Assembly (NCBI RefSeq): GCF_018446385.1
Contig: NC_056005.1
Span: 61,044,239-61,108,238 of the forward strand
From: Zingiber officinale
Lineage: Eukaryota; Streptophyta; Magnoliopsida; Zingiberales; Zingiberaceae
DNA length: 64,000 nt
Direction of reading: 5' to 3'
This document shows positions 38,561-49,534 of the stretch, in pieces. How positions within the stretch are numbered: the stretch's first letter is position 1; every line of letters begins with the position of its first letter. The notes under the pieces were generated by a model. It saw only the letters and a list, made by a program, of their open reading frames with translations. It had not been told where the DNA came from and made no database searches. The translations under genes and the position numbers were made by a program.

Positions 38561-38994
38561 GCACAAATTTGATTTCTGAAACAATGAAAAACTGACAATA
38601 ATAAAAAAAAATATACAAATATTCATAAATTATACAAATATTCTTCATTCAACAATATCCATAAAATACACAAATATTCACAAATTATATAAATAATCTT
38701 CTTACAACAGTATCCATAAAATACTCAAACATTCTTTTTACATCAAAAACTAGCTAATAGATATCAAAATCAAGGTAGAACATTCTTTTAACACATCAAG
38801 GTAGAACCGCACTTCAAATGTAATCTAGCATGCATTCAACCCACTCGAACCGCACTTCATCAATTTCAACTCTGGAGTACTTGAGATTTGTAAACTGTAA
38901 AAACACATAAATAATATATTAGTAAACCAAGACCAAAGATCATAGTTGAAAATGCAATAAGAGCACCAGGTAACAAGATGACTAATTGGAATGC
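38560..38994. other. CACTA sequence after NAC piece
   Basis: AT-rich. Several copies of ATAAATTATACAAATATTC-like text (38600-38700) form a decayed repeat. On the minus strand about 38885-38822 the frame QISSTPELKLMKCGSSG follows a possible acceptor, and may be a remnant of a further NAC exon, but I cannot confirm it. Confidence 0.4.
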
Positions 38995-38997
38995 TTA

Positions 38998-39819
38998 AAA
39001 AGATAAACATTCATCAATTATCTCAACCACATCATATAGTGATAGATCTATGAATAACAAGTTTAAATCTAACCCTTGATAGTAATTGTGCTCGAAACTG
39101 TCCAAATTAGGCCTTTGATTGGGGTTTGTCTTCTTGAATACTCTACAAACAACCCATCCTTCTTCCTGTGTCAAGTTTTACACATCAAAATACTTCAGTA
39201 TGCATGTGTTTCATACATGTATTAATATGATTGTTTTTCACTAACATACACAGCTTGAGGATGATCATTATGATTGACCTACCTGAGTTGGGTCATTTTC
39301 ATTGGATTGAAGACGATATTCATGGATGATCCAATCGGTTTTCTTCCCATTTGGTGCTCTTCCCTTGTAGAAGACAAGCGTTTTGCGCATCCCTATTACC
39401 CTAAACTTCGATAACACCGGCTTGTCTCGACCGCTTGCCTTCCAAAATCCAGCTGAAGTAGCTCTATTCGTCCTCGTCCCACTTGGATACTTCCTATCCT
39501 TGAAGCTAAAGAAGTACCATTCTTTTTGCTCCTCATGTACTCCATGCTTGCACTTATCTATATATTTGTTAATTTAACCAAAGTAAAAGATAGATAATTA
39601 GCTAGCAAAGTACTTGATCATCGAGAGTAGTAATTAATTAAATTAAGTATGCTGACCTTGAAGATCCCAAGGTTCTATTCGATAAAGATCGACATCTTGA
39701 ATGATATCTAAATCAATCTCTTGAGAAGCTACCTTTCTCGCAAGGTAGTAGCCCACCAGCTCTTCTTCTGTGGGATGAAACCTGAAACCCGGTGGAACGA
39801 CGCTGCTCTCTCCTTCCAT
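38998..39819 (-). CDS. Captured NAC-domain gene (VND-like), 202-codon spliced ORF
   Basis: Three exons: 39819-39657, 39557-39283 and 39165-38998, then TAA at 38997-38995. Donors are GTCAGC and GTAGGT; acceptors end TAG and CAG; phases match, giving an uninterrupted ORF of 202 codons. The N-terminal part has [19 protein letters not shown] (NAC subdomain A), then YRIEPWDLQ (B), [20 protein letters not shown] and [10 protein letters not shown] (C), [20 protein letters not shown] and WIIHEYRL (D), and [10 protein letters not shown] (E). The set is nearest, as I recall the family, to VND (vascular-related NAC) proteins that switch on vessel secondary walls. Normal VNDs have about 150-250 further residues as an activation domain; here only about 45 follow, the last part perhaps intron read-through. 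If made, it could bind DNA or pair with NAC partners without activating. It could simply be silenced. Confidence 0.8.
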
Positions 39820-40222
39820 CTCAAAGAATTAATATATACTGCACTTATTAATCTACCTTCTGATCGATCGAAGCACTCCTGAATTATTACAACTTTCAAG
39901 TTTATTTTGCAATTGAAGCCTTCCAATATAAGTTAGTAAGAAAAAGCTAACTAGAAAACATGAAAAGCACTACCGACCACATATAGAGAGAGAGATGTTT
40001 CTTTGAGTGCACTACAACTTATACAAGGTGAATGGTTGCATGCTCAATGTTAACGTAGAACACACTCTTAGTGTATATATTCATTCAGTAATAAGTACAT
40101 AATCATATATATGCAGAGTTTAAGTAACTTACAGATTGAAAATGTTGAAAGAAGGGAAGCTCACCAGAAGAGAAATGAGGCAATGGAGGAAGAGGGAGAG
40201 GAGGTCTAGGGTTCGTAGAGGC

Positions 40223-40232
40223 ATATATATAG
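40223..40232 (-). promoter_or_regulatory. TATA box ahead of captured NAC gene
   Basis: On the minus strand the text reads CACTATATATATGCCTC, followed about 30 bases on by a pyrimidine-rich leader (CCTCTCCCTCTTCC). A good donor GTAAGTTA lies near 40134 and a TGCAG acceptor shortly before the ATG at 39819, so a 5' UTR intron is plausible. This suggests the gene's own core promoter was captured with it. No transcript evidence is available here. Confidence 0.5.
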
Positions 40233-40234
40233 TG

Positions 40235-41429
40235 TATTGCATCTCTCTTTCTCTTTAGAAAGCGATGTAATATATATATATATATAAAGAATTAAAGGGG
40301 AGGGAGGTTAGGAGCCATCGAGTGCACCACCCAGAAAAAGCAACATGAGATAACTCTTGACACACTTAGCATATACAGTGGAAATTCATGACACAGACAT
40401 GTATTGAAATTGTAATCACTAGAAAAGAATAGGATTTGAGCTGGTAGAGAAGGATAAAAATGAAAACTGTATGGCACAAGACTAGATGATAACTAAATAG
40501 GTCATAGGCTAGAACAGTAAGGTCATAGCAAAATATAGTAATACACAAAGTTACAGACATCTGGAGATGTTTTAAAATACATCTTTTACATCAATGTTTC
40601 AAAGGGAAGGAATGATAAAAGCTTTTGGTTGCTCATTCTAAAATGCAAACCAGCCAAAACATGGTTACATGGGAATTTAAGATGGAAACACAATATTAGA
40701 TGGAAACACAATATATGTAAATCAATAGATTGTTTGTTGCAAAAATCCAAATGTACATTCATAATTTTGCAGATTTGAACATTGAAACACAATGAACTAC
40801 TAGCTATCTTTCACGTCAGGCTAAAGATGTTAAATAAATAAGGTATGTATATATATACACACACACATATATATATATATATATATTGACAAGGATAAAG
40901 ACACACCTGTTAAGAGAAACTAGATGTGAACCAGGAAATTGTGGGTTTGTTCTTCCCTAATAACCAAGAATAAGAAACAGAGAACTAATAAGAAATAAAA
41001 TATAAATGAGTTAATACGATCAAATAAAACCACAGCAAATAAGACCAAATCGCATTGTGAAAATGTCACTGTTAATTGAAAATTTTAGTAGGGCTAGATC
41101 TAAAGTATAACTATATTAGTTACCAAAATAACAGATACTTGTGAATCAATAAATAACAGAGGCTCCCTGACTGATTATGTATAACAGATTCATAAAGGTT
41201 TGAAAAATAAAATTCATAAAGAAAGACCATAAAAGTGGCAAACTGAGAAAAAACTGAATCATAAATCAAGAGGTGCTAGAAGAAGGAAAAAAAAGTAGAG
41301 CTTATGATCTAAAATTCCAGTGTAATTGCAGCAACTTCCTATTACAGATGTAGTATTATTTAATGACCATTTAATGTGGATAATATAATTGAAAGAAATA
41401 ACAACTATTACAAGGTGAAGTATCCATAC
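40235..41429. other. Non-coding part of CACTA element
   Basis: AT-rich with TA microsatellites at about 40271-40286 and 40849-40887 (preceded by a short CA run). It may be NAC upstream DNA captured with the gene. I see no conserved frame on either strand. Confidence 0.4.
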
Positions 41430-41549
41430 CGTAGGCGGCATTAAATCAAGGAATTGGTAACAGAGGTGGCGCATTGCATCTTGCTGATCATAAGGTATTG
41501 CATCACCTAGAACATCATCATTTGTTAAAATTTTAATATCCACATTCTC
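41430..41549 (-). pseudogene. Captured exon of unidentified gene
   Basis: A 120-bp segment bounded by a polypyrimidine-plus-CAG acceptor and a GTATGG donor. It is open in the frame containing DDVLGDAIPYDQQDAMRHLC and QFLDLMPPT. I do not recognise the family. It does not fit the next exon expected for the LRR gene upstream (no LRR pattern), so it may come from a fourth host gene. Confidence 0.5.
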
Positions 41550-42067
41550 CTGAAAAAGAAAGCAGGTGTAAACTTCAACATTCACCAAAATTGAAAAGAT
41601 TATTGATAGTACAGTGCCTCTACTGACTGCTAAACCCACACAAAGAATAATAAAAATAGAGTCTTGTGTAAAGGATATCCATGACATATATACATACATT
41701 TTATAGCTGACACGATATGATGTCAATACCTCATCAAAGGTCTAATTATCCATGTAACAATTAACATTCTAGAGTAGATAACAAATACTAAAACCATATA
41801 AAATGTGAAATAAATCTTCAAGAAGAATGAGACCTTTTGAGAAAAAAAAATAGAAAGGCATATTTTCTGATACCATTAAAGAATTTTGTCATTTACCGTC
41901 AAAGAAATCATCTAATATCAAATTATCAATTAATGGTGATAATGAACTTTAATTTTTATTGTATTCCAATACACTACTGTACTTCCAGCAGAATCAAATT
42001 GCTTATTTCCAGATGAATAGGCGCAAACATAAAAATTAGTAAAATTAAAATTAAAAAATGGACTTAC

Positions 42068-42800
42068 CTTAGCTCCTTCATCGCCAATATTATTTCCTGA
42101 TAGGTTCAGAGTTTTAAGCATGGTATTCGTCTGAAGAACACCATAAAGTGCCTTTAGGCCAACTGCTGTAATCCCATTGCCAGAAAAATCAACTTCCTCT
42201 ACTGCTTGAGACTTGGAAAAAAACTAATGAGATGCTAAACGACACAAAAAAAAAGTTATGCTTAAATGTCTTGCTTTAGTAATGTCATACCTTTAAGAGT
42301 CTGGTTCAGTAATAGTTTACAAGTAGGAACAAGAAAAAAAGTAAGGTTATGGAAAAGGAAGGAAAAGAACTAACCTGTTGTAACCAAGGCTTTCAGCAAG
42401 AAAAAACAGACCATCATCACCAAAGTTACGACCTAATAGAATCATGAATTTGTTAAATATCTACAAGTATTCCATTACCTTGGTAAAGTAAATGTAAGTT
42501 TAATCCAATGAAAAAGTTATCTCAGCATATTCATTACCAGATATTAGATTTAGAAATAATCAGTTATAGAGTGAACAATTGTAATCATTTGCTGTAGATA
42601 CATTCTAACAAGTTTAGTGTGCTAACCTGACAAGTCAACACTTCTAAATGTTTTAAGTTCCTTGGAAAACTCATTTAGTTTTTGCCTAGACTCTTTTTCA
42701 AGTTTTGCAGCACCAGCTGATAGCAGGTTAGTCCCAGGAGAAAAGGACCACTTAAGTCCATATGACGGAGCTTTTTTAATCTCAGATGTTAAGCCCTTTG
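42068..42800 (-). pseudogene. Captured RNI-like LRR gene piece (EMB2004-like)
   Basis: Exon A ends at 42627 and begins beyond the chromovirus insertion (it continues at 51907 and up); it includes KLEKESRQKLNEFSKELKTF. Exon B is 42432-42375 (NFGDDGLFFLAESLGYN) and exon C 42211-42068 (AVEEVDFSGNGITAVGLKAL, then MLKTLNLSGNNIGDEGAK), closing with a GTAAGT donor. Exon phases agree across all three. The LxLSGNxIGDEGA units are ribonuclease-inhibitor-type LRRs, and the combination resembles Arabidopsis EMB2004 (a predicted plastid RNI-like protein) from memory. Only the start of the LRR domain is present, so it cannot work as a full protein. Alternative: another RNI-type LRR protein such as a RanGAP relative. 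Confidence 0.7.
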
Positions 42801-45075
42801 TGTAACGACCCGCCTTCTACTACTAGGCTATAAGGCGAATCGCTACAGTTGTACTGTGCTAAACTATACTGTGCGGAAAGCTGGGCTAATTAAAATTTTA
42901 CTCTACTATAACTAAGACAGCTGATAAGAAAGGTCTAAAGACCTCCTTTGCTGGTGTACATGTGCTAAAGAGGGGAAACTAAACATCCCAACTTAGCTAG
43001 GGACTCATAATTTACTTCCCAGCTAGCTGCTGATCGATCCACGGATCGATCAGACCTGCTACGATTCTGTCCCCAGCTGGATCGGTCGGCAGACCGATCC
43101 AGGAACCTGGGAATTCTCCGGAAGCTACTGTATTGCGCTGGATCGGTCGGCTGACCGATCCAGGTATGTCTGGATCGGTCGGCAGACCGATCCAGTGGCA
43201 CGATCAGGCTCTGATCGGTCTGGAGACCGATCAGAGTCTGATTTCGCCCGGAAAATCAGACTTCAGCACTTTGGCGTGCCAAAATACAATCTAACGACTA
43301 CCTACTGCATAATAAACTATTCTAACAACATGTAATAACATTCTAACATGATTACTGACATTTTAAAACATTCTTTCATAGTTCAATGCGTTCCAAATCT
43401 AAATTGCATGAAAATGAAAGTATCAAAACTAATAAGCTGAAAGTGCTGAACGTAAATGCTAACGAGTTCTAATGCATAATTAAAACTTGTTAGATCCCTG
43501 AGATCTTTCATTCCAGTTCCACACACACACACCATCTCCGCATTGCCCTCCAGCCCCCACTGCTAGTCCACTTTTCCTTTACCTTTATCTGCAGTATAAG
43601 AAAAGTAGTATCTGTAAGCTAACAAGCTTAGTAAGAAACCATCTACCTCACAAAATCATGCATACGATGCAGTTATGATTTGAAAACATGCTATTCGAAA
43701 ATATTTTGAACAGGCTAGCATGGCATGGCATACAATCATAGAAACATGGCATACTGAACAAGTCATGGCATAGCATACAACTAATCATAAAGCTAACATA
43801 GAGAACTGAACTGAAACATAATACTGAGCTAAACTAAACTAAACTGAAGCTGAAATCAACTCAACTAACATAACTGATTTTGAGTTTGAAAACTAGTACA
43901 TAATAAGTGAAAATAATAAACATGCTGTTGGGCCCGGCAACTGTACTTGCTGTGCGCGCATCCCTACTAGACCCGGGGTTGCAAGTCCCGAATTTAGCAG
44001 GGTTTACTAGGTTGTCTGAACCTAGGGACGACTGTGGGAGTCCAACCCAATGGATATCTAATCCAGTGCAGTGCCACTGAAAATAAAATACTGATTATAC
44101 TATTCCTAGGTTATCCGAACCTAGAGCTAGGTTATCTAAACCTAGAGGCGACTGTGGGAGCCCACCCATTGGATATCTAATCCATATAAGCTGAAATAAA
44201 CTGAAAATACTGAATAGATACCTCTAAAGTATCTAACTGAGCTGTTACAAATGCCTATGGTGCATTTTTACTAAACTAGCTATTTTATCGAACACCTGGG
44301 ATGCTCTAACTCTTCTCCCTATTAGGGAGACCACCTCTAGGCACCCGACAACATCTAACCTCCTATCTGAAGAGGGAAGACATGCCCGGCCCATCTAAAG
44401 GTGCTCAACTAAGTCCCTAATCTGCGAAGAGAGTTAAATACACCCTAGATATCGATAAAAATCCGCATACATCCTAACTAAAGTATAAAAACTCAACCGG
44501 AAGCTATTATACTGCAGGTGAGGGGTTTCTTACCTCTTGATCGTAATTTCTTACGATTCTATTCGCTAGAACTCCGGTGGAGATGATCCTCTCGACGATC
44601 CGATCACGTCTTCGCGTTCCTCTCGCGGAGAAGAACCTCTTTCGTGTTGGAGGGAAGATGAACCTAGGGACCTTGGGCTAGGGCGCCGAGAGAAGGAGGA
44701 GGAAAGAAGAGGCGGCGTGAGGTTTTGGGAGAGGAGAAAAAGTGGCGTGAGGTTTTGGTTGAGAGATTTCCAAACCAAAACTAAGTTAAAATAAACCAAA
44801 CCCACTTGAACCTCCTATTTATATTAAGTGGTAATTTCCGCCCAAACCTAACATAAATATTATTGAATCCCTTTCCTTTCAGCACGGCCCTGCTGGGTTC
44901 ACTGGTTTCTAACATTATCCGTAAACCGTAGGTCTCGGGTTCAATTCCCGCTTAGGCCGTTTTACGATTCTATTTATTTTTGCTACTTCCGCTACTCGGA
45001 AAATTCCGGAAAAATATCTAAAAACTCCAGAAAAATCATAGAATAATTCTAAAATAAATTGGAATTTTTCGCTTT
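42801..45075 (-). repeat. Chromovirus LTR, left (3' LTR)
   Basis: About 2.27 kb. Compared with the right LTR it lacks one palindrome unit, a 20-bp stretch near 44090, a TCGTCGCCG segment near 44654, and the exact terminal bases near 45061-45075 (its inner end reads GGAATTTTTCGCTTT where the right LTR ends CGGGAATTTTTCGGGCTTTACA). The inner boundary is therefore approximate. Confidence 0.85.
43031..43236. repeat. Palindrome array in left chromovirus LTR
   Basis: Five perfect inverted repeats in 206 bp. 43031-43052: 10-bp arms TGATCGATCC. 43077-43102, 43138-43163 and 43170-43195: 11-bp arms CTGGATCGGTC with loop GGCA or GGCT. 43209-43236: 12-bp arms CTCTGATCGGTC with loop TGGA. Spacers between some of them repeat the text GAACCTGGGAATTCTCCGGA. 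Confidence 0.95.
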
Positions 45076-45106
45076 CCCATACCTTATAAAAAGTTCGTCC
45101 TCGAAC

Positions 45107-46510
45107 TTAAAACAAATCTGGTACTTCTGTCTCATGCTTGTCTCTGTCTCCCAAGTCGCGTGTGATTTTGCCAGTGACTTTAACTAATGGTACTTCCTTG
45201 TTCCGTAATTTCTTTACCTGCTCGGTCTATTATCCGAATAGGCCGACCGTCATAGCTGAGATCATCACGGACTGTACCAACTCTGGGTGGCGTCTGGGAT
45301 ATGCTTCTTCAACATGGAGACATGAAATACGTTGTGGACAGGTGACATCTCCCGAGGTAGCTCTAGCTCATATGCTACCTTGCCCACTCTCTTCGTGATA
45401 AGGTATGGTCCCACATATACGGGAGCTAGCTTGCCCTTCTTCAAACGCATGACTCCTTCATGGGAGCTACTCGAGCTCGTATTTGAAAACTCTAGGGTGT
45501 ATCGGCATAGCTCTTCCGACGGCTCTGCTTCTATCCTCCGCGAATCTGTATAGCCGCTGGTATCTCGCCACTAGATCTGCTCAAGCTCTAGCTCATTCAC
45601 CACTCTCATACCAGCAGATGGGACCTCCGCCCATAGAGTGCCTCATAAGGAGCCATGCCGATAGTGGCTCGATAATTGTTGTTGTATGCAAATTCGCTAG
45701 ACTCGGATATTTGCACCAACTTCCTTGAAATCTAGGGCACAAGCTCGGAGCATATCTTCGAGTGATTTACTCGCTCCGTCGACCATCCGTGCGAGGATGG
45801 AAAGTCATTGAATTTTAGCGGGTGCCCATAGCTAATCGAACACACTTCCGTGTGATGTAAATGCTCTTGTCAAATGATGGTTCGTGGGACTCCATGTAGT
45901 CGACGATCTCCTGGAGATACAACTGAGCTAGCTTCTCCATGGAGTAGGATATCTTGATAGCTAGGAAGTGGGCTGATTTAGTCAACCTGTCAACTATTAC
46001 CCAGATGGCATCAAAACCATTTGTGGTTCTGGGTAGCCCCACTATGAAGTCCATCGAGATATCCTCCCACTTCCATTCTGGAATCTGTATAGGCTGCAGA
46101 ACTCCCCCTGGTCGCTGGTGTTCTGCCTTGACCCTCTGACAGGTGAGGCAGATGCTAACATATCTGGCGATGTCTCGCTTCAGCCCGGGCCACCAAAAGT
46201 GTTTCTTCAGGTCTTGATACATTTTGGTGGAGCCTGGATGCATCGCGTAGGGAGTCCTGTGAGCCTCATCTAAATTTTGTCTCCGTAGCTACTCCCGATC
46301 TGGAACACAGAGTCTGTCGCCAAAATACAACACCCCGCTATCGGACTCTCTGATTCTGCTAGCCCTTGCTTGATTCTCTGAATCTCGGGGTCCCGATCCT
46401 GAGCTGATCGAATATCACCAAGCAAGGTAGACTCTAGGGTCATAGTAGAGCTGTCCCACGATGAGTTCGAGACCGAAATCCACGATCTCCTTCTGAGGGG
46501 TGGCATGTAA
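45107..46510 (-). pseudogene. Chromovirus integrase and chromodomain remnant
   Basis: Integrase zinc domain and core lie in 46243-45880: HPGSTKMYQDLKKHFWWPG, then CLTCQRVKAEHQ, then DFIVGLPRT with WVIVDRLTKSAHFL. The following core is garbled by small deletions; the C-terminal part returns at 45450-45265 with GPYLITKRVGKVAYELELP and VFHVSMLKKHIPD. The chromodomain tail (45265-45107) is recognisable only as scattered matches and ends with TAA at 45109-45107. Chromodomains steer this lineage to heterochromatin; here it is not translatable. Confidence 0.8.
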
Positions 46511-47760
46511 GAGCTAATAAGGTAGCACTAGATTTCCTGCTAAGTGCATCTGCTACCTTATTGGCTTTCCCTGGGTGGTAGAGGATGTCTATATCGTAGT
46601 CCTTGACCAGCTCTAGCCATTTGCGCATCTTCTGAGTGAAGAAGTACTTCAGACTCTGATGATCTGTATACACTCTGCACTGAGCTCCATATAAGTAATG
46701 TCTCCAAATTTTGAGAGCGAACACTACTGCTGCAAGCTCAAGGTCATGAGTAGGGTAATTCTTCTCATAATCCTTGAGTTGTCTGGAGGCATAGGCAATC
46801 ACCTTGCCGTTTTGCATCAGTACTGCTCCTAGTCCCAACTTAGAGGCATCACTATAGATGTCAAAGCTGCTGGTGTCGTCTGGTAGAGCCAAAACGGGAG
46901 CACTGGTCAACCTCCTTTTTAGCTCGCTGAAGCTGTCCTCACAGTCCTCTGTCCACTGGAGAAATCCTCTACAAACTTCCTGTAATATCCTGCTAATCCC
47001 AGAAAGCTCCTGATTTCACTGGCGTTCTTTGGCTGCTTCCAGTTACTTACTGCTTCTATCTTGCTGGGATCCACCATAACACCATCCTTTGAGATGATGT
47101 GACCCAGAAAGGACACCTGATCTAGCCAAAATTCACATTTCGTGAACTTGGCGTAAAGCTGGTTCTGCTGAAGTGTCTGCAATACTAGTTTCAGGTGCTC
47201 TGCATGTTCTTCCTGAGTTCCTGAGTAGATAAGAATGTCATCGATAAACACAATAACAAACTTATCTAAATACTCCCTGAATACTCTGTTCATGAGATCC
47301 ATGAATGTAGCTGGAGCATTGGTCACGCCAAAGGGCATGACCACGAACTCGTAGTGTCCGTATCTGGTTCTGAATGCTGTCTTCGGTATATCCCCTTCTT
47401 TAACCTTTACCTGATGATAACCTGATCTGAGATCTACCTTAGAGAACACTGATGCCCCCTTCAGTTGATCGAATAGGTCATCTATTCTGGGAAGAGGATA
47501 CCTGTTTTTGATTGTGACTTGGTTCAGTGATCTGTAGTCTATGCATCCTTCTTCTTCACGAACAACACAGGCGCTCCCCATGGTGAGTGACTCGGGCGTA
47601 TGAAACCTTTGTCAAGAAGCTCCTGTAGTTGCTCCTGAAGTTCCTTCGTTCTGCTGGAGCCATGCGGTACGGTGCCTTGGAAATTGGATTTGTCCGGGAT
47701 GAGCTCTATCTCAAATTCAATCTCACCGTGCTAAGCCCGTAGCTCCTCGGGAAGATCACT
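46440..47760 (-). pseudogene. Chromovirus reverse transcriptase and RNase H
   Basis: Reverse transcriptase: [19 protein letters not shown], then [35 protein letters not shown], and the catalytic FIDDILIYS (both Asp present), with [20 protein letters not shown] and [17 protein letters not shown] frameshift near 46915 separates it from RNase H, which has [38 protein letters not shown] and [14 protein letters not shown] deletion of roughly a dozen bases precedes CIDYR, since the usual segment between the KKKDG turn and the R-x-C-I-D motif is missing. Confidence 0.9.
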
Positions 47761-49312
47761 GGTAGTCGCAGACGACTCAACCTCTCATGCTAGTTGGTGC
47801 CCCGACGTGTGCCGACTCGTGTGCTAAGAATCCTGCATCTGAATCCAAGAACTTCGTGCCTTCATACCAGAGAAACCTCTTGGCCTTTCTCCTTGGTTCC
47901 CGACGACCAACCGTGCCGCAGGTTGGAACGTGACTTCTACACGACTCGATAGAGGCACCGTTTGACCAAAAGTCCATTCAAGATAACGTCATAGTCGGTC
48001 ATTTCTAGCACTATCGATCGCAAAAGAGCTCTGCGCTATAATGACCGCGCCTCGAGCGTGACGCCATGATCTCTCCTCAAGGTAGCGCCAAAACCGACAC
48101 CGAGTATCTCGGGGTACTCTAATTTTTCGGAGAACATCCCGCTATATATGAATGGGTTGCCCAGTATCAAATAGAACAGTAGCACTACACTAAAATGCTA
48201 ATCGACCTGTGACGATCTGTCGAGGCATTTGCTACGTCCTCTCGGTGAGTGAGTAGATCCTCGTTCGCCATAGCTGGGGGCTTCTAATCTGCCCTGGCTG
48301 ATATGTGGGCCTTCTAGAGCGGCCTGCATCTGATATAACTGAGCTGGCTGGCAGACCGGCCTTGTTCGGGCACTGCTTGGCCATGTGCCCTTCTTGTCCA
48401 CATTCAGCATCCTCGTGCTGCGACAAACCCCTCGGTGGAATTTCCCACAAGTAGCACACTTTGGATAACTGGCTTGCTAGATGGCCTCCTCTTGGGTCAC
48501 TCCCGATTTGCGCTTGCTGTTGGAGTTCCTGGAGCTGTGGCCCTGCTGTTTTCGAGTGTGAGAGCTTCCTTGGCCTTTGGACTCGAGGAGACTTGCTTCG
48601 CTGCTGCTGCGTAATGCTCGTGGTCAAGGCACGCCACTAGCTCCTCCGTGGTGCTGGCCTATGAATGCCACCGCCACGCTCACCGCGATCTCGGCCTCAA
48701 GATCTTGAGCATCAACCGACTCGTTCCTTCTCGGTCTGACTAACTCGGACATAGACGAGCCAACTGTTGAATTTCTTGCTTCCTCCACCGAAAGGTTGCC
48801 ACGAAACTCCGTGAACTCGTCGAGTGGCGGTTTGTAACCCGCATGTGAAAGAACTCCTCGAAGAATTCCCTCTCGAATGACATCCGATTCACGGGCGCTT
48901 GCTCGATCCTTTCCCACCACATGCGTGCATCTCCTGTCAAGCGAAGGAGGCACACTTCACCTTCTCGTGTTCAGCTCCATCGTGCTTTCCAGTGTTTTGA
49001 ACCGGGCTTGAGCATCCCATGGTTCACTAGTGCCCGAGAAGTTCTCTGGCTTGACTCCCGCCACTGGATTAGATAGGCTTCCTTCCTTGGCTCAGCTGCT
49101 AGGCTGAGCTGGTGGAACCTCTAAGACTACCGGAGTTGTCAAATTCGGTTCCGGGTGACTGTGGGGGTATTCTGCTGATTAGCCTTTAAGGTGGCTAGCT
49201 GCTGCTGTAACTGAGCCACTAATGCTGTAAGATCTGGAGGAGGCACTGAACTGCCTGCCTCTTGCTGGGGCTCACTGGCTAGTGCCCTTTTTGCTGGGCG
49301 TCCTCGTGCCAT
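47761..49312 (-). pseudogene. Chromovirus gag and protease, decayed
   Basis: Gag starts with ATG at 49312-49310 (MARGRPAKRAL) and a Gln-rich segment (LQQQLATLKANQQ). The matrix/capsid part is broken into overlapping frames at 48955-48624. The nucleocapsid knuckle is C-G-Q-E-G-H-M-A-K-Q-C (about 48395-48365). The region 48190-47760 should encode protease, but I cannot find a clean D-T-G motif; many short indels are present. Confidence 0.7.
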
Positions 49313-49519
49313 TTCTAATGACATAGAGAACATATGTATAACTAATACTATCACAGTTATATAATTTCTGACATCCTGTTTAAACTATCATGTACTAACC
49401 GGCAATAAGCATATAACATGAACTGTAACTATAAACAAGAACAATTAAGAGAGTAGAGGTATTCTTACTTGGAAGCTGCAGGTACAATGCTGATGTGTGT
49501 GTAGGAAGTATGGAACACT

Positions 49520-49531
49520 GCTCTGATACCA
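49520..49531 (-). other. Primer binding site, chromovirus
   Basis: On the minus strand TGGTATCAGAGC follows three bases after the 5' LTR end at 49535. It is complementary to initiator-Met tRNA. Confidence 0.9.
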
Positions 49532-49534
49532 CTC

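Noticed and set aside
40849..40887. TA-rich run as an origin or promoter
   Set aside because: It is a simple TA microsatellite after a CA run, common in plant introns and upstream DNA.
41259..41726. 155-aa minus-strand ORF as a complete gene
   Set aside because: Only the middle 40 residues look protein-like, and they are bounded by splice signals; the rest reads as intron.
42965..43201. ORF with repeated DRSADRS residues
   Set aside because: It is a by-product of the palindrome array, which reads as Arg-Ser-Asp repeats; there is no start context or family match.
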